15,583 nt of DNA from Bacteroidales bacterium UBA1197 (GTDB lineage: Bacteria > Bacteroidota > Bacteroidia > Bacteroidales > UBA932). The stretch is from contig DBYB01000020.1 of the NCBI GenBank assembly GCA_002309995.1, positions 1-15,583 of the forward strand, read 5' to 3'. The notes under the pieces are model-generated. The model had not been told where the DNA came from. It saw only the letters and a program-made list of their open reading frames with translations, and made no database searches. Of this stretch, positions 1 through 7,572 are shown in pieces. Made by a program: the position numbers and the translations under genes. How positions within the stretch are numbered: the first letter of the stretch is position 1; each line of letters opens with the position of its first letter.

Positions 1-15
1 CAGCCACTCGAGCAT
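1..15 (-). CDS. N-terminal start of a leftward gene (five codons only)
   Basis: An ATG read leftward from position 15 opens a frame (MLEWL) that leaves the window at once. The support is what lies upstream of it. There is a purine-rich AAGGAAAG ribosome-binding sequence one base away on the minus strand, and before that a perfect Bacteroidales -7 box (TAACTTTG) with ATTG exactly 19 bases further upstream. Five residues cannot identify a family, so no function is given. The gene is divergent from the nuclease lipoprotein gene starting at 66. Confidence 0.5.
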
Positions 16-16
16 C

Positions 17-62
17 TTTCCTTTTGCGCTGCAAAGTTAATAACTTTTTGTATATTTGCAAT
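17..62 (-). promoter_or_regulatory. Leftward Bacteroidales promoter with RBS
   Basis: Read on the minus strand, ATTG (plus 59-62), 19 bases, then TAACTTTG (plus 32-39) match the Bacteroides consensus TTTG-N19-TAnnTTTG with one mismatch in total. The start codon at 15 follows 16 bases after the -7 box, with a purine-rich AAGGAAAG (plus 17-24) between them. It overlaps the rightward promoter at 51-58, so the two probably cannot be occupied by polymerase at the same time. Confidence 0.6.
51..58 (+). promoter_or_regulatory. Rightward -7 element (TATATTTG) of the nuclease lipoprotein gene
   Basis: TATATTTG is a perfect match to the Bacteroidales -7 consensus TAnnTTTG. The -33 position is weak (GCTG at the 19-base spacing; a TTTG at 23-26 is too far). 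The ATG at 66 is only seven bases after the box. Transcription should therefore begin at or next to the start codon, giving a leaderless or nearly leaderless mRNA. Confidence 0.55.
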
Positions 63-65
63 CCT

Positions 66-2183
66 ATGAGCACTAAAACTTCTATATTGTCCTTCCTGGC
101 CCTCTCAATCGTGCTCTCATGCACAGCCAACGGCCCGGAAACGGCGGAAACCACGCAACTGATTAAGCGCGAATTCAGCGCTTTTCTTGATAATAGTATT
201 ACACGTACCTCTCTCACTTCAGAAGGTAAGGTCCTCTGGGATGAATCCGGCGAGGCCGTATCGATAGTGGACGAATCCGGTAACTGCTATGAAATCAAGC
301 AGAAATCCGTCAGCGATGACCGCAAGTCGGCGGTCTTCTCCGGCGAGGTGCCTGAGAGCGGATGTCTTTATGCACTGTACCCCGTTCAGCCGGAAGTCCA
401 GATAGAAAACCAGTTGCTGACCCTCAGCATCCCTACCGTCCAGGACGCAGTCCCCGGCAGTTTCGCTACGGCTACTAACCTGGCGATTGCCCGTCTGGAT
501 GATAGCGGCCAACTGCGGTTCAAAAACGTTTGCGGCCTAGTCGGCTTCTGCGTGAGTTCATCTGCGGAAATTACTTCCATACGCCTTAAGGGTACCGAGA
601 CGAGCGGGGGAGCCGTTACCGGCAGTGCTCTGGTAGATTACACCGGAGACGCGCCTGATTGCGAGAGCGACATCGACCTTGGCTCGGATTACGTTGAGAT
701 TGAAGGCACTATCCAGAACCAGCAGCGATATTACGCCCTCGTCTTCCCTGGTACTTATGACAATCTTGAACTGACTTTTACCGACAGCGAAGGCCGCACC
801 GCCACCCGTACGAGAAGCCAGGCCATAACCATCGCCCGCAACTCTGTACTGAATTTCAAGACCTTCACCATCTCCGGCGACGAGTGGACTGAGGCTGAGG
901 AGCCCGGAGGAACCGCCACCCTTACATACGCCGAGGCATCCTCTTCCGAAATGGGTTACAACAAACCGTTCCAGCACGAAAATTCCTACGGCACGTGGAC
1001 GATCTGCGCATACAAGGAGACGTCGAAATCGGCCTTCCAGCTCAACGGCGGCAAGGTTGCATACATCGGCACGCCAACGTTCCCCGGTGTCATTAAGAGC
1101 ATAAAGATTCAGAACAAGTCCACCTCTACCACCGGCGAATTCATCATCTGCAAGTCATCTGGCGATTCCAATCCGCCGAGTGGAGACAACGTCACCAAGG
1201 CCCTTGCCGGCTCAGGCGAATACGTCATCGACGTTTCATCACTGGGGGCAAAGCAGTTGTTTGTAAGGTCGTCCAAGGTGTCCCATATTACGGAACTGAC
1301 CGTCGTATGGGGCGGAAACGGAGGCTCTGTCGATCCCGACCCGGATCCCGATCCCGACCCCGAGCCGCCGCTTCCGATTCCGGATCCCAACGGCCTTGCG
1401 GATTACGGCTGGTTCGAACTTCCTGCCCAGACCGACAAGAACGCCGATGGCATTGACGACAACGTCCCCGACTACTATTATTCACATACTTTCCGCGAGG
1501 ACGCGCCGAAGATCCGCAATTTCTCCTGCTGCTACTCGAAGGGGAATATGCAGCCAGTATGGGTCGCAGCCCCTATGCACAATTGCTACAAGGGTTCGTC
1601 CGGCCGCAACGACAGCTACAAGTCGGATCCCAACATTAAGTGCCAGCAGGCAGGGAAGGTGGATGGTTATACAAGGGGCCATATGCTCGGCTCATCCGAC
1701 CGGACGGTCAGCAAGCCCACCAACCGGCAGGTGTTCTATTATTCCAATATCGGCGCCCAGATGTCAACCGGCTTCAATACCGGCGGCGGCTCCTGGAATA
1801 ACCTTGAATCCCTTACTGACGGCCAGTGGTGCGCCGACACGCTGTACCAGGTAATCGGATGTATATTCAAGTCGTTTACCGACAGGTACGGCAAAACCGT
1901 GTCGCCGCGCACGGTGGACGGAGTGCATATCCCTACCGCTTACTACAAGGTGCTTCTACGCACCAGGAACGGCAAGACCGGCAAGCGCGTGGACCAATGC
2001 CAGGCGAGCGAACTCAAGTGCGCTGCGTTCATCCTGGGCCACCGTGCCAACGCCGGCCACAAGCCCACCGCGGACGATATGTACACCGTGGAGGAGCTTG
2101 AGGCGCTGACCGGACTGACCTTCTTCGTCAACGTACCAAACGCCCCCAAATCGGTGGCGGTGCCTTCCGACTGGGGGCTGTAG
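66..2183 (+). CDS. Modular lipoprotein with fimbrillin-like N-terminus and DNA/RNA non-specific endonuclease domain
   Basis: The product is a 705-residue predicted secreted nuclease. The start at 66 is chosen because it gives a clean lipoprotein signal peptide ending in a lipobox (VLSC, Cys19); an ATG at 24 would lie upstream of the -7 box. Residues about 45-270 (TRTSL..., VLW, late YYALVFPG) resemble the fimbrillin-like domains common in Bacteroidales surface lipoproteins. Residues about 283-416 form a second beta-rich domain I cannot name. An Asp-Pro repeat linker (423-433) and a calcium-loop-like DKNADGIDD (457-465) lead into the nuclease domain (about 468-693). There the DRGH motif reads TRGH (536-539, His539 the expected general base) and a metal-site region has FN, W577 and E581 (FNTGGGSWNNLE). 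No clear Bacteroidetes surface-export acidic motif follows Cys19. The role is probably degrading extracellular nucleic acid; the nuclease assignment is firm, the N-terminal ones less so. Confidence 0.8.
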   Translation: MSTKTSILSFLALSIVLSCTANGPETAETTQLIKREFSAFLDNSITRTSLTSEGKVLWDESGEAVSIVDESGNCYEIKQKSVSDDRKSAVFSGEVPESGCLYALYPVQPEVQIENQLLTLSIPTVQDAVPGSFATATNLAIARLDDSGQLRFKNVCGLVGFCVSSSAEITSIRLKGTETSGGAVTGSALVDYTGDAPDCESDIDLGSDYVEIEGTIQNQQRYYALVFPGTYDNLELTFTDSEGRTATRTRSQAITIARNSVLNFKTFTISGDEWTEAEEPGGTATLTYAEASSSEMGYNKPFQHENSYGTWTICAYKETSKSAFQLNGGKVAYIGTPTFPGVIKSIKIQNKSTSTTGEFIICKSSGDSNPPSGDNVTKALAGSGEYVIDVSSLGAKQLFVRSSKVSHITELTVVWGGNGGSVDPDPDPDPDPEPPLPIPDPNGLADYGWFELPAQTDKNADGIDDNVPDYYYSHTFREDAPKIRNFSCCYSKGNMQPVWVAAPMHNCYKGSSGRNDSYKSDPNIKCQQAGKVDGYTRGHMLGSSDRTVSKPTNRQVFYYSNIGAQMSTGFNTGGGSWNNLESLTDGQWCADTLYQVIGCIFKSFTDRYGKTVSPRTVDGVHIPTAYYKVLLRTRNGKTGKRVDQCQASELKCAAFILGHRANAGHKPTADDMYTVEELEALTGLTFFVNVPNAPKSVAVPSDWGL
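1332..1361 (+). repeat. Five tandem Asp-Pro hexamers in the nuclease lipoprotein gene
   Basis: Five consecutive copies of GAYCCB (GATCCC, GACCCG, GATCCC, GATCCC, GACCCC) encode (Asp-Pro)5, followed by Glu-Pro-Pro. The repeat forms a stiff, acidic, extended linker between the beta-rich half and the nuclease half. Hexamer repeats of this kind change copy number without a frameshift, so linker length may vary among strains. Confidence 0.85.
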
Positions 2184-2204
2184 GTCTGGTATTCGCTAAA
2201 GAGT

Positions 2205-3569
2205 CTATTTGTTCAGCTCGTCAGCGCTGCTGATGAACTTGGCGAGTTCCTCGTCGGAGACCCGGTAGTTCTGCATCTCTCCCGAGAAATAGGAGTCGTA
2301 GGCAGCCATATCCACAAATCCGTGGCCGCTGAGGTTGAACAGTATGGTCTTGGCCTCTCCGGTCTCCTTGCATTTGAGAGCTTCGTTGATGGTGGCCGCG
2401 ATTGCGTGGCAGGACTCAGGTGCGGGGATGATGCCCTCGGTGCGGGCGAACATCACTCCTGCGCGGAAAGCGTCGATCTGGTCGATATCCACCGCCTCCA
2501 TATATCCGTCCTTCATTAGCTGTGACAGGATGACTCCGGCGCCATGGTAGCGCAGGCCGCCGGCGTGGATGGACGCAGGCTTGAAACTGTGGCCGAGCGT
2601 GAACATCGGGAGGAGGGGCGTCATTCCGGCCTCGTCGCCGAAGTCGTATTCGAACTTGCCCCTTGTGAGCTTGGGGCAGGAAGAAGGCTCGGCCGCAATA
2701 AAGCGGGTCTTCTTGCCTTCCTTGATATTGTGGCGCATGAAGGGGAAGGCGATTCCGGAGAAGTTGGAGCCGCCGCCGAAGCAGGCCACTACGATATCGG
2801 GATACTCTCCGGCCAGTTCCATCTGCTTTTCAGCCTCCAGTCCGATGACGGTCTGATGCAGGCACACATGGTTGAGTACGGAACCAAGAGCATATTTGCA
2901 GTTGGGGGTTTCCAGGGCCAGTTCGATGGCTTCCGAGATGGCGCAGCCGAGGGAGCCGCGGTCGTTGGGATTAACGGTAAGGATGTCCTTGCCGGCGCGG
3001 GTTGACATTGAAGGAGAGGGCGTTACTGCGGCGCCGAAGGCCTGCATTATGGAACGCCTGAAAGGCTTCTGCTCGTAGCTCACCTTCACCATATACACTG
3101 CGCAGTCGATGCCGAATTTCTTTGTAGCGTAACTCAGTGCGCCTCCCCACTGGCCGGCTCCGGTCTCGGTGGTAAGATTGGTGACGCCCTGCTCCTTGGC
3201 GTAATATGCCTGAGCGATTGCGGAGTTGAGTTTATGCGATCCTGCAGGGCTCACGCTCTCGTTCTTGAAATAGATGTGCGCAGGAGTTCCGAGCGCCTCC
3301 TCCAGTTCGTAAGCGCGCACGAGCGGGGTGCATCGGTAGGCGGCGTACTGCTCGCGTACCTTTTCGGGAATGGGAATCCATTCGTCGGTCTGATTGAGCT
3401 CCTGGTCGGCGCAGGCCTTGCAGAAGAGGGGATACAGGTCTTCGGGCTTGAGCGGCTGCCTGGTGGCGGGGTTAAGGAAAGGCAGGGGCTTGTTGGGCAT
3501 AACTGCCTGAATGTTGAAGAACCGGGTCGGGATTTCAGACTCCGGCAGGATGAATTTTTTCTGTTTCAT
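2205..3569 (-). CDS. trpB: Tryptophan synthase beta subunit, TrpB2 type
   Basis: This 454-residue PLP enzyme is expected to condense indole with L-serine to give tryptophan in the cytoplasm. The long N-terminus (IPTRFFNIQAVMP...) and the length over 450 residues are typical of the TrpB2 subfamily rather than the roughly 400-residue TrpB1 that partners TrpA. Visible landmarks are the PLP lysine in SPAGSHKLN (Lys113), the catalytic glutamate in TETGAGQWG (Glu135), the phosphate-binding loop CFGGGSN (263-269), EGIIPAPES (378-386) and SGHG (414-417). The ATG at 3569 has GGAAGG three bases upstream. No other trp gene is in the window, so it is a stand-alone copy and may salvage indole made elsewhere. 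TrpB2 proteins with other amino-acid substrates exist, so the exact reaction is not certain. Confidence 0.92.
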   Translation of the reverse strand: MKQKKFILPESEIPTRFFNIQAVMPNKPLPFLNPATRQPLKPEDLYPLFCKACADQELNQTDEWIPIPEKVREQYAAYRCTPLVRAYELEEALGTPAHIYFKNESVSPAGSHKLNSAIAQAYYAKEQGVTNLTTETGAGQWGGALSYATKKFGIDCAVYMVKVSYEQKPFRRSIMQAFGAAVTPSPSMSTRAGKDILTVNPNDRGSLGCAISEAIELALETPNCKYALGSVLNHVCLHQTVIGLEAEKQMELAGEYPDIVVACFGGGSNFSGIAFPFMRHNIKEGKKTRFIAAEPSSCPKLTRGKFEYDFGDEAGMTPLLPMFTLGHSFKPASIHAGGLRYHGAGVILSQLMKDGYMEAVDIDQIDAFRAGVMFARTEGIIPAPESCHAIAATINEALKCKETGEAKTILFNLSGHGFVDMAAYDSYFSGEMQNYRVSDEELAKFISSADELNK

Positions 3570-3644
3570 AACCTTCCAAATGTAATAAACACCGTTGCGA
3601 AGATAGAAAGTTTTTTGAAAAAAATGCGTAACTTAGGGGCAATT
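3570..3644. promoter_or_regulatory. Divergent regulatory region between trpB and the FAD oxidoreductase gene
   Basis: This 75-base spacer is AT-rich. Leftward, TATCTTCG (plus 3598-3605) is one mismatch from TAnnTTTG and lies 28 bases before the trpB ATG, with a GGAAGG ribosome-binding site at plus 3572-3577. Rightward, TAACTTAG (3629-3636) is also one mismatch off and ends eight bases before the ATG at 3645; it overlaps AGGGG (3635-3639), which could instead serve as a ribosome-binding site. No convincing -33 element was seen for either direction, and no operator palindrome. Confidence 0.45.
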
Positions 3645-5048
3645 ATGGATAGAAGGCTGTTTTTGAAGGGAAGTGCAGCCGGGGCCATTCTGGCACTGGC
3701 TCCCGGTAAATTATATTCAGCAGGTCCGGGCAGGGCCTCTTTCAGTGGAGATTTCAGTAAAGCCGCTCCGTTGGCGGGCCGCTACCACGTGGTAGTCTGC
3801 GGCGGCGGCCCTGCGGGGTTCATAGCCGCCATTGCGGCGGCCCGTAAAGGCGCAAAGGTCGCAATAATAGAGCGTTATGGCTTTTTCGGCGGCATGGCCA
3901 CGATGGGCTATGTGGCTCCGATAAGCGAGTTCGCCTTCGCCGGCGAGCGCGTTATCGGCGGCATACCCTGGGAGTTTGTGCAGCGCCTTGAGGCTATGGG
4001 CGGAGCGTACGTTGAATGGCCCAAGGGCAACGTTGACTTCGATATCGAACTGTACAAACTGTGCGCGCAGCGTATGGTGCTGGAGGCCGGGGTGGATATC
4101 TATATGCATTCCTCCCTCATCGGCTGCGAGATGGAACACGACATAGTGCGCAGAGTGATAATTGAGAACAAGAACGGCCTCGAATCCCTGTCCGGCGGCA
4201 TATTCATCGACGCAACCGGCGACGGCGACCTGGCCTGGATGGCCGGCGTGCCAATGCAGCCGAACCCCGACGGCGAACTCCAGCCCTCGTCGTTCTGCTT
4301 CGTTCTGTCCGGTGTGGATACCGACAGCGCCCTGCTGCGCCGCTATATGTATCACAGCGGCAAGAAGGGCTCGAGCCAGTGCACCCCCGTGCGCGAGAAG
4401 CTGCTGGAACTCAAGCAGAAAGGTGCTGACCTGCCGGATTTCGGCGGACCTTGGTTCAACAGCGTAATGCACAAGGGCAGCGTAGCCGTGAACATCACCC
4501 GTGGTGCTGCCGATTCCACCGACAACAGGGATTTCACCGGCAACGAGTGCCGTCTGCGCGAAGATATCTTCAAGTTTACCGACGCCCTGCGCCGCAACTT
4601 CCCGGAATTCCGGGAGTGCTATGTGGCCTCCATCGCCCCGCAGGCCGGAATCCGCGAGAGCCGCCGCATACTCGGAATGCATACCGTAACCGCCGATGAA
4701 TACGTAGCCGGCGTAAAGTATCCCGACAGCGTGTCGAGGGGTGCCCATCAGATTGATATGCACGCCAGCAAGGGCTCCGGCCAGGTGCTGATCAAACTGC
4801 AGCAGGCGGCATATATGCCTTACAGCGCTATGATTGCAGGGGACTTCCCGAACATTATAGTTGCCGGCCGGTGCATCTCGGCGGATCGCAAGGCGCTGGC
4901 GTCCCTGCGCGTGCAAGCGAGCTGTATGGGAATGGGGCAGGCTGCTGGCGTTGCCGCCGCCCGTTGTCTGGAAGAGGTGCGCGCCGTGCAGGACATCGAC
5001 GTTGATGCACTCGTGGATGACCTTGTAAAAATGGGAGTAATATTATAA
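3645..5048 (+). CDS. FAD-dependent oxidoreductase with a Tat-like signal (FAD_oxidored family)
   Basis: The predicted product is a 467-residue flavoprotein. It opens with DRRLFLKG, a twin-arginine-like motif, then a hydrophobic stretch, suggesting export after folding with FAD. The dinucleotide-binding fold is clear: VVVCGGGPAG (49-58), IIER (74-77) and FFGGMATMG (80-88). The second FAD motif FIDATGDGD (187-195) and the C-terminal VAGRCIS...GMGQAAGVAA pattern are typical of the FAD_oxidored (PF12831) family found near sugar genes in Bacteroidota. The substrate is unknown. The ATG at 3645 is preferred because the signal then starts at Met1; an in-frame ATG at 3624 would add seven residues. The reading frame stays open back to 3234, but that part lies over trpB. 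It is the first gene of a tightly packed run, ten bases before galM. Confidence 0.85.
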   Translation: MDRRLFLKGSAAGAILALAPGKLYSAGPGRASFSGDFSKAAPLAGRYHVVVCGGGPAGFIAAIAAARKGAKVAIIERYGFFGGMATMGYVAPISEFAFAGERVIGGIPWEFVQRLEAMGGAYVEWPKGNVDFDIELYKLCAQRMVLEAGVDIYMHSSLIGCEMEHDIVRRVIIENKNGLESLSGGIFIDATGDGDLAWMAGVPMQPNPDGELQPSSFCFVLSGVDTDSALLRRYMYHSGKKGSSQCTPVREKLLELKQKGADLPDFGGPWFNSVMHKGSVAVNITRGAADSTDNRDFTGNECRLREDIFKFTDALRRNFPEFRECYVASIAPQAGIRESRRILGMHTVTADEYVAGVKYPDSVSRGAHQIDMHASKGSGQVLIKLQQAAYMPYSAMIAGDFPNIIVAGRCISADRKALASLRVQASCMGMGQAAGVAAARCLEEVRAVQDIDVDALVDDLVKMGVIL

Positions 5049-5058
5049 ATCGAAATAT

Positions 5059-6105
5059 ATGTCTGTTTCCAGAAAGATTTGGGCCAGGACGGCCGACGGA
5101 AAGGCGATTTACCGCTACACAATTACCAATTCATCAGGGGCTTCCGTGGTGCTTAGCAACTATGGGGCCGCCATCGTTTCCGTAATCGTCCCCGACAAGG
5201 ACGGCAAGCCCGGCGACGTGGTGCTCGGCTACGGCAAGGCGGAGAATTATTTTCACGACGGCCCCTGCTTCGGCAAGTGCCCCGGCCGTTTTGCCAACCG
5301 CATAGCCAAAGGCCGTTTTATGCTTGATGGCAAGGAGTACGAACTGCCCGTCAACAACGGTCCCAACCACCTGCACGGTGGCCCCGACGGCTTCCAGAAC
5401 CAGGTTTGGGAATCCCGCAAGAAACGCGGCGCCGTGGAATTCAAATACGTGTCGGAAGACGGCGAGGCCGGTTATCCTGGCAAACTTGTGGTGGTCGCTC
5501 ATTACGAGTGGAGCGAGGACAACGTGCTCAGGCTCACTTTTACGGCCAGGTGCGATGCCCCCACTGTGCTGAACCTTACCAACCACGCCTACTTCAACCT
5601 CGACTGCAAGGGTAAGGTGCTGAACCATAAACTGAGGCTCAACGCATCGGAGTATCTGCCTACGGATTCCACGCTCATCCCTCTGGGTGAGTCGGAGCCG
5701 GTGGCCGGTACACCGATGGACTTCCTCAACCCCAAGCGCCTCGGGCGCGACATCCGCAAGGATTTTCCGGCCCTCAATACCGGCAAAGGCTACGACGCCT
5801 GCTGGCTCATTGATGGTTATATGCCCGGCCAGCTGCAGGAAGCGGCGGAACTCAAGGCTGCCCGCAGCGGACGCGTGCTCAAGGTCTATACCACCCAGCC
5901 CGGCGTGCAGATTTACACAGGTAACTGGCTGAACGGCTGCCCCAAGGGCAAGAAAGGCCGCATCTATCACGATTACGACGGAGTGGCCATTGAGTGCCAG
6001 CACTATCCCGACAGCCCCAATCATCCGGAATTCCCTCCGGTGGTGCTGCGCCCCGGCAAACTGTTCCACGAAGCCGTAGTTTTTGCTTTCAGCACTGAGA
6101 AGTAA
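5059..6105 (+). CDS. galM: Aldose 1-epimerase (galactose mutarotase)
   Basis: The enzyme interconverts the alpha and beta anomers of aldoses such as galactose and glucose, feeding the Leloir pathway. The 348-residue length fits the family. Active-site landmarks are GRFANRIAKGRF (76-87), HLHGG with His104, NLTNHAYFNL with His176 (the expected acid), YDACW with Asp247, GVQIYTGNW (282-290) and GVAIECQHYPDSPNHP with Glu312 (the expected base). No signal peptide is evident, so it probably acts in the cytoplasm, unlike the oxidoreductase upstream. It follows that gene by ten bases and ends three bases before cstA, so the three are very likely cotranscribed. The family assignment is secure; the preferred sugar cannot be read from sequence. 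Confidence 0.95.
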   Translation: MSVSRKIWARTADGKAIYRYTITNSSGASVVLSNYGAAIVSVIVPDKDGKPGDVVLGYGKAENYFHDGPCFGKCPGRFANRIAKGRFMLDGKEYELPVNNGPNHLHGGPDGFQNQVWESRKKRGAVEFKYVSEDGEAGYPGKLVVVAHYEWSEDNVLRLTFTARCDAPTVLNLTNHAYFNLDCKGKVLNHKLRLNASEYLPTDSTLIPLGESEPVAGTPMDFLNPKRLGRDIRKDFPALNTGKGYDACWLIDGYMPGQLQEAAELKAARSGRVLKVYTTQPGVQIYTGNWLNGCPKGKKGRIYHDYDGVAIECQHYPDSPNHPEFPPVVLRPGKLFHEAVVFAFSTEK

Positions 6106-6108
6106 GAT

Positions 6109-7572
6109 ATGTTCTCTTTCATTATCAGCATTTTCGCCCTCATCGCGGGCTATTTCATCTACGGAAAGGTGGTGGAACGCATCTTCCGCCCCGACCCTTC
6201 CAGGGTTACTCCTGCCGTCGCCCTTAACGACGGAGTGGACTATGTCCCGATGCCAACCTGGAAGGTGTATATGATTCAATTCCTGAATATTGCAGGAACC
6301 GGTCCTATCTTTGGCGCAATAATGGGCGCCAAGTTCGGCCCGTCGTGCTATCTCTGGATAGTGCTGGGCTCCATCTTCGCCGGAGCCGTGCACGACTATT
6401 TCTCCGGTATGCTCAGTATGCGCCAGAACGGCGCCACGTATCCGGAGATAGTCGGCAAGCACATCAAGGGAAGCCGCAGTATCATCGTGATTTTTACCAC
6501 CGTACTTCTGCTTATGGTGGGCACGGTGTTCGTGTACAGCCCCGCCCTCATTCTGGGTGATATCGCCGGCGACGGTACGTCCAAGTGGGTGCTCATCTGG
6601 GTGCTCATCGTCCTTGGGTACTATATCATCGCAACGCTGCTCCCCATCGACAAACTCATCGGTCGCGTTTACCCGCTCTTCGCCTTCGCGCTGCTTTTTA
6701 TGGCCGTGTCTATGATGGTTTGCCTGTTCATAAAGTGGCCTTCACTGCCGGAATTCTGGCAGGGCCTCGGCAACAGGGCCCCTTCGGTTGGCGTGAACGG
6801 CCAGAACATTTTCCCGTGCCTGTTCATCACGGTAGCATGCGGGGCCGTCAGCGGTTTCCACGCCACTCAGAGCCCTATGATGGCCAGGTGCCTGCGCAAT
6901 GAGAAGATGGGCCGCCCGGTGTTTTTCGGGTCGATGATTACCGAGGGTATCGTGGCTCTCGTATGGGCTGCCGTCAGTTCCTATTTCTTCTTCGACGGAG
7001 GAATGCAGGAGTGCGGCCTCTCGAGCGCTTCCGCTCCCCAGGTGGTAACGGCAGTCTGCAAGAACTGGCTGGGCGTCCTGGGCAGCATACTTGCGATATT
7101 GGGCGTCGTCGCCGCCCCCATTACTTCAGGCGACACGGCCCTGCGCGGCGCCCGTCTGAATATAGCCGAGTTCTTCCACGTGAAGCAGGACAAGGTTGTC
7201 AACCGTCTGCTTATCAGCCTCCCGATCTTTGCCGGAGTAGGCCTCCTGCTGTGGTTTAACGTCAGCAATGAAGACGGATTCAACGTAATCTGGCGCTATT
7301 TCGGTCTGTGCAACCAGACGCTGGCCTCCATCTTCCTCTTCGCCATCACCGCATATCTGGTGCGGCGCAATCCGGCCGGATGGGAGTTCCTCATCGCCGC
7401 AGTGCCGGCGGTATTTATGTTTGCCGTGTGTATAACCTTCTTCTGCGTAGATAAGACCTGCCTCGGTTTGCCTGCCGCCTGGTCGCAGTGGCTTGGCCTG
7501 GGTTCGGCAGTCATCGGAGCCGCCGGGCTTTCGATATGGGTGGCCTCGCAGAAACGTAAAGCCAAAATCTAA
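6109..7572 (+). CDS. cstA: Carbon starvation protein CstA family transporter, short form
   Basis: This 487-residue inner-membrane protein has about 13 hydrophobic segments, starting at residue 3. Family signatures are NIAGTGPIFGAIMG (60-73), HDYFSG (95-100), SGFHATQSPMMAR (248-260) and TSGDTALRGAR (339-349). Characterised relatives (E. coli CstA and BtsT) take up peptides or pyruvate and are about 700 residues. This is the shorter form seen in many Bacteroidota, in which the long C-terminal extension is absent. Its substrate is not known, although placement with galM and a redox enzyme fits a carbon-uptake role. It begins three bases after galM, and its TAA stop is followed immediately by the next ATG. 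Confidence 0.93.
   Translation: MFSFIISIFALIAGYFIYGKVVERIFRPDPSRVTPAVALNDGVDYVPMPTWKVYMIQFLNIAGTGPIFGAIMGAKFGPSCYLWIVLGSIFAGAVHDYFSGMLSMRQNGATYPEIVGKHIKGSRSIIVIFTTVLLLMVGTVFVYSPALILGDIAGDGTSKWVLIWVLIVLGYYIIATLLPIDKLIGRVYPLFAFALLFMAVSMMVCLFIKWPSLPEFWQGLGNRAPSVGVNGQNIFPCLFITVACGAVSGFHATQSPMMARCLRNEKMGRPVFFGSMITEGIVALVWAAVSSYFFFDGGMQECGLSSASAPQVVTAVCKNWLGVLGSILAILGVVAAPITSGDTALRGARLNIAEFFHVKQDKVVNRLLISLPIFAGVGLLLWFNVSNEDGFNVIWRYFGLCNQTLASIFLFAITAYLVRRNPAGWEFLIAAVPAVFMFAVCITFFCVDKTCLGLPAAWSQWLGLGSAVIGAAGLSIWVASQKRKAKI

Noticed and set aside
1332..1361. CRISPR-like or mobile repeat
   Set aside because: The hexamers are contiguous, in frame and encode an Asp-Pro linker; there are no spacers.
2184..2204. 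Terminator between the convergent nuclease and trpB genes
   Set aside because: Only 21 bases are available and I see no stem with a following T-run on either strand.
3234..3644. N-terminal extension of the FAD oxidoreductase frame over trpB
   Set aside because: The extension is antisense to conserved trpB sequence, and the signal motif DRRLFLKG fits a start at 3645.
3570..3644. A trp leader peptide, T-box or operator upstream of trpB
   Set aside because: The spacer holds no Trp-codon-rich small frame, no T-box-like conserved sequence and no clear palindrome.
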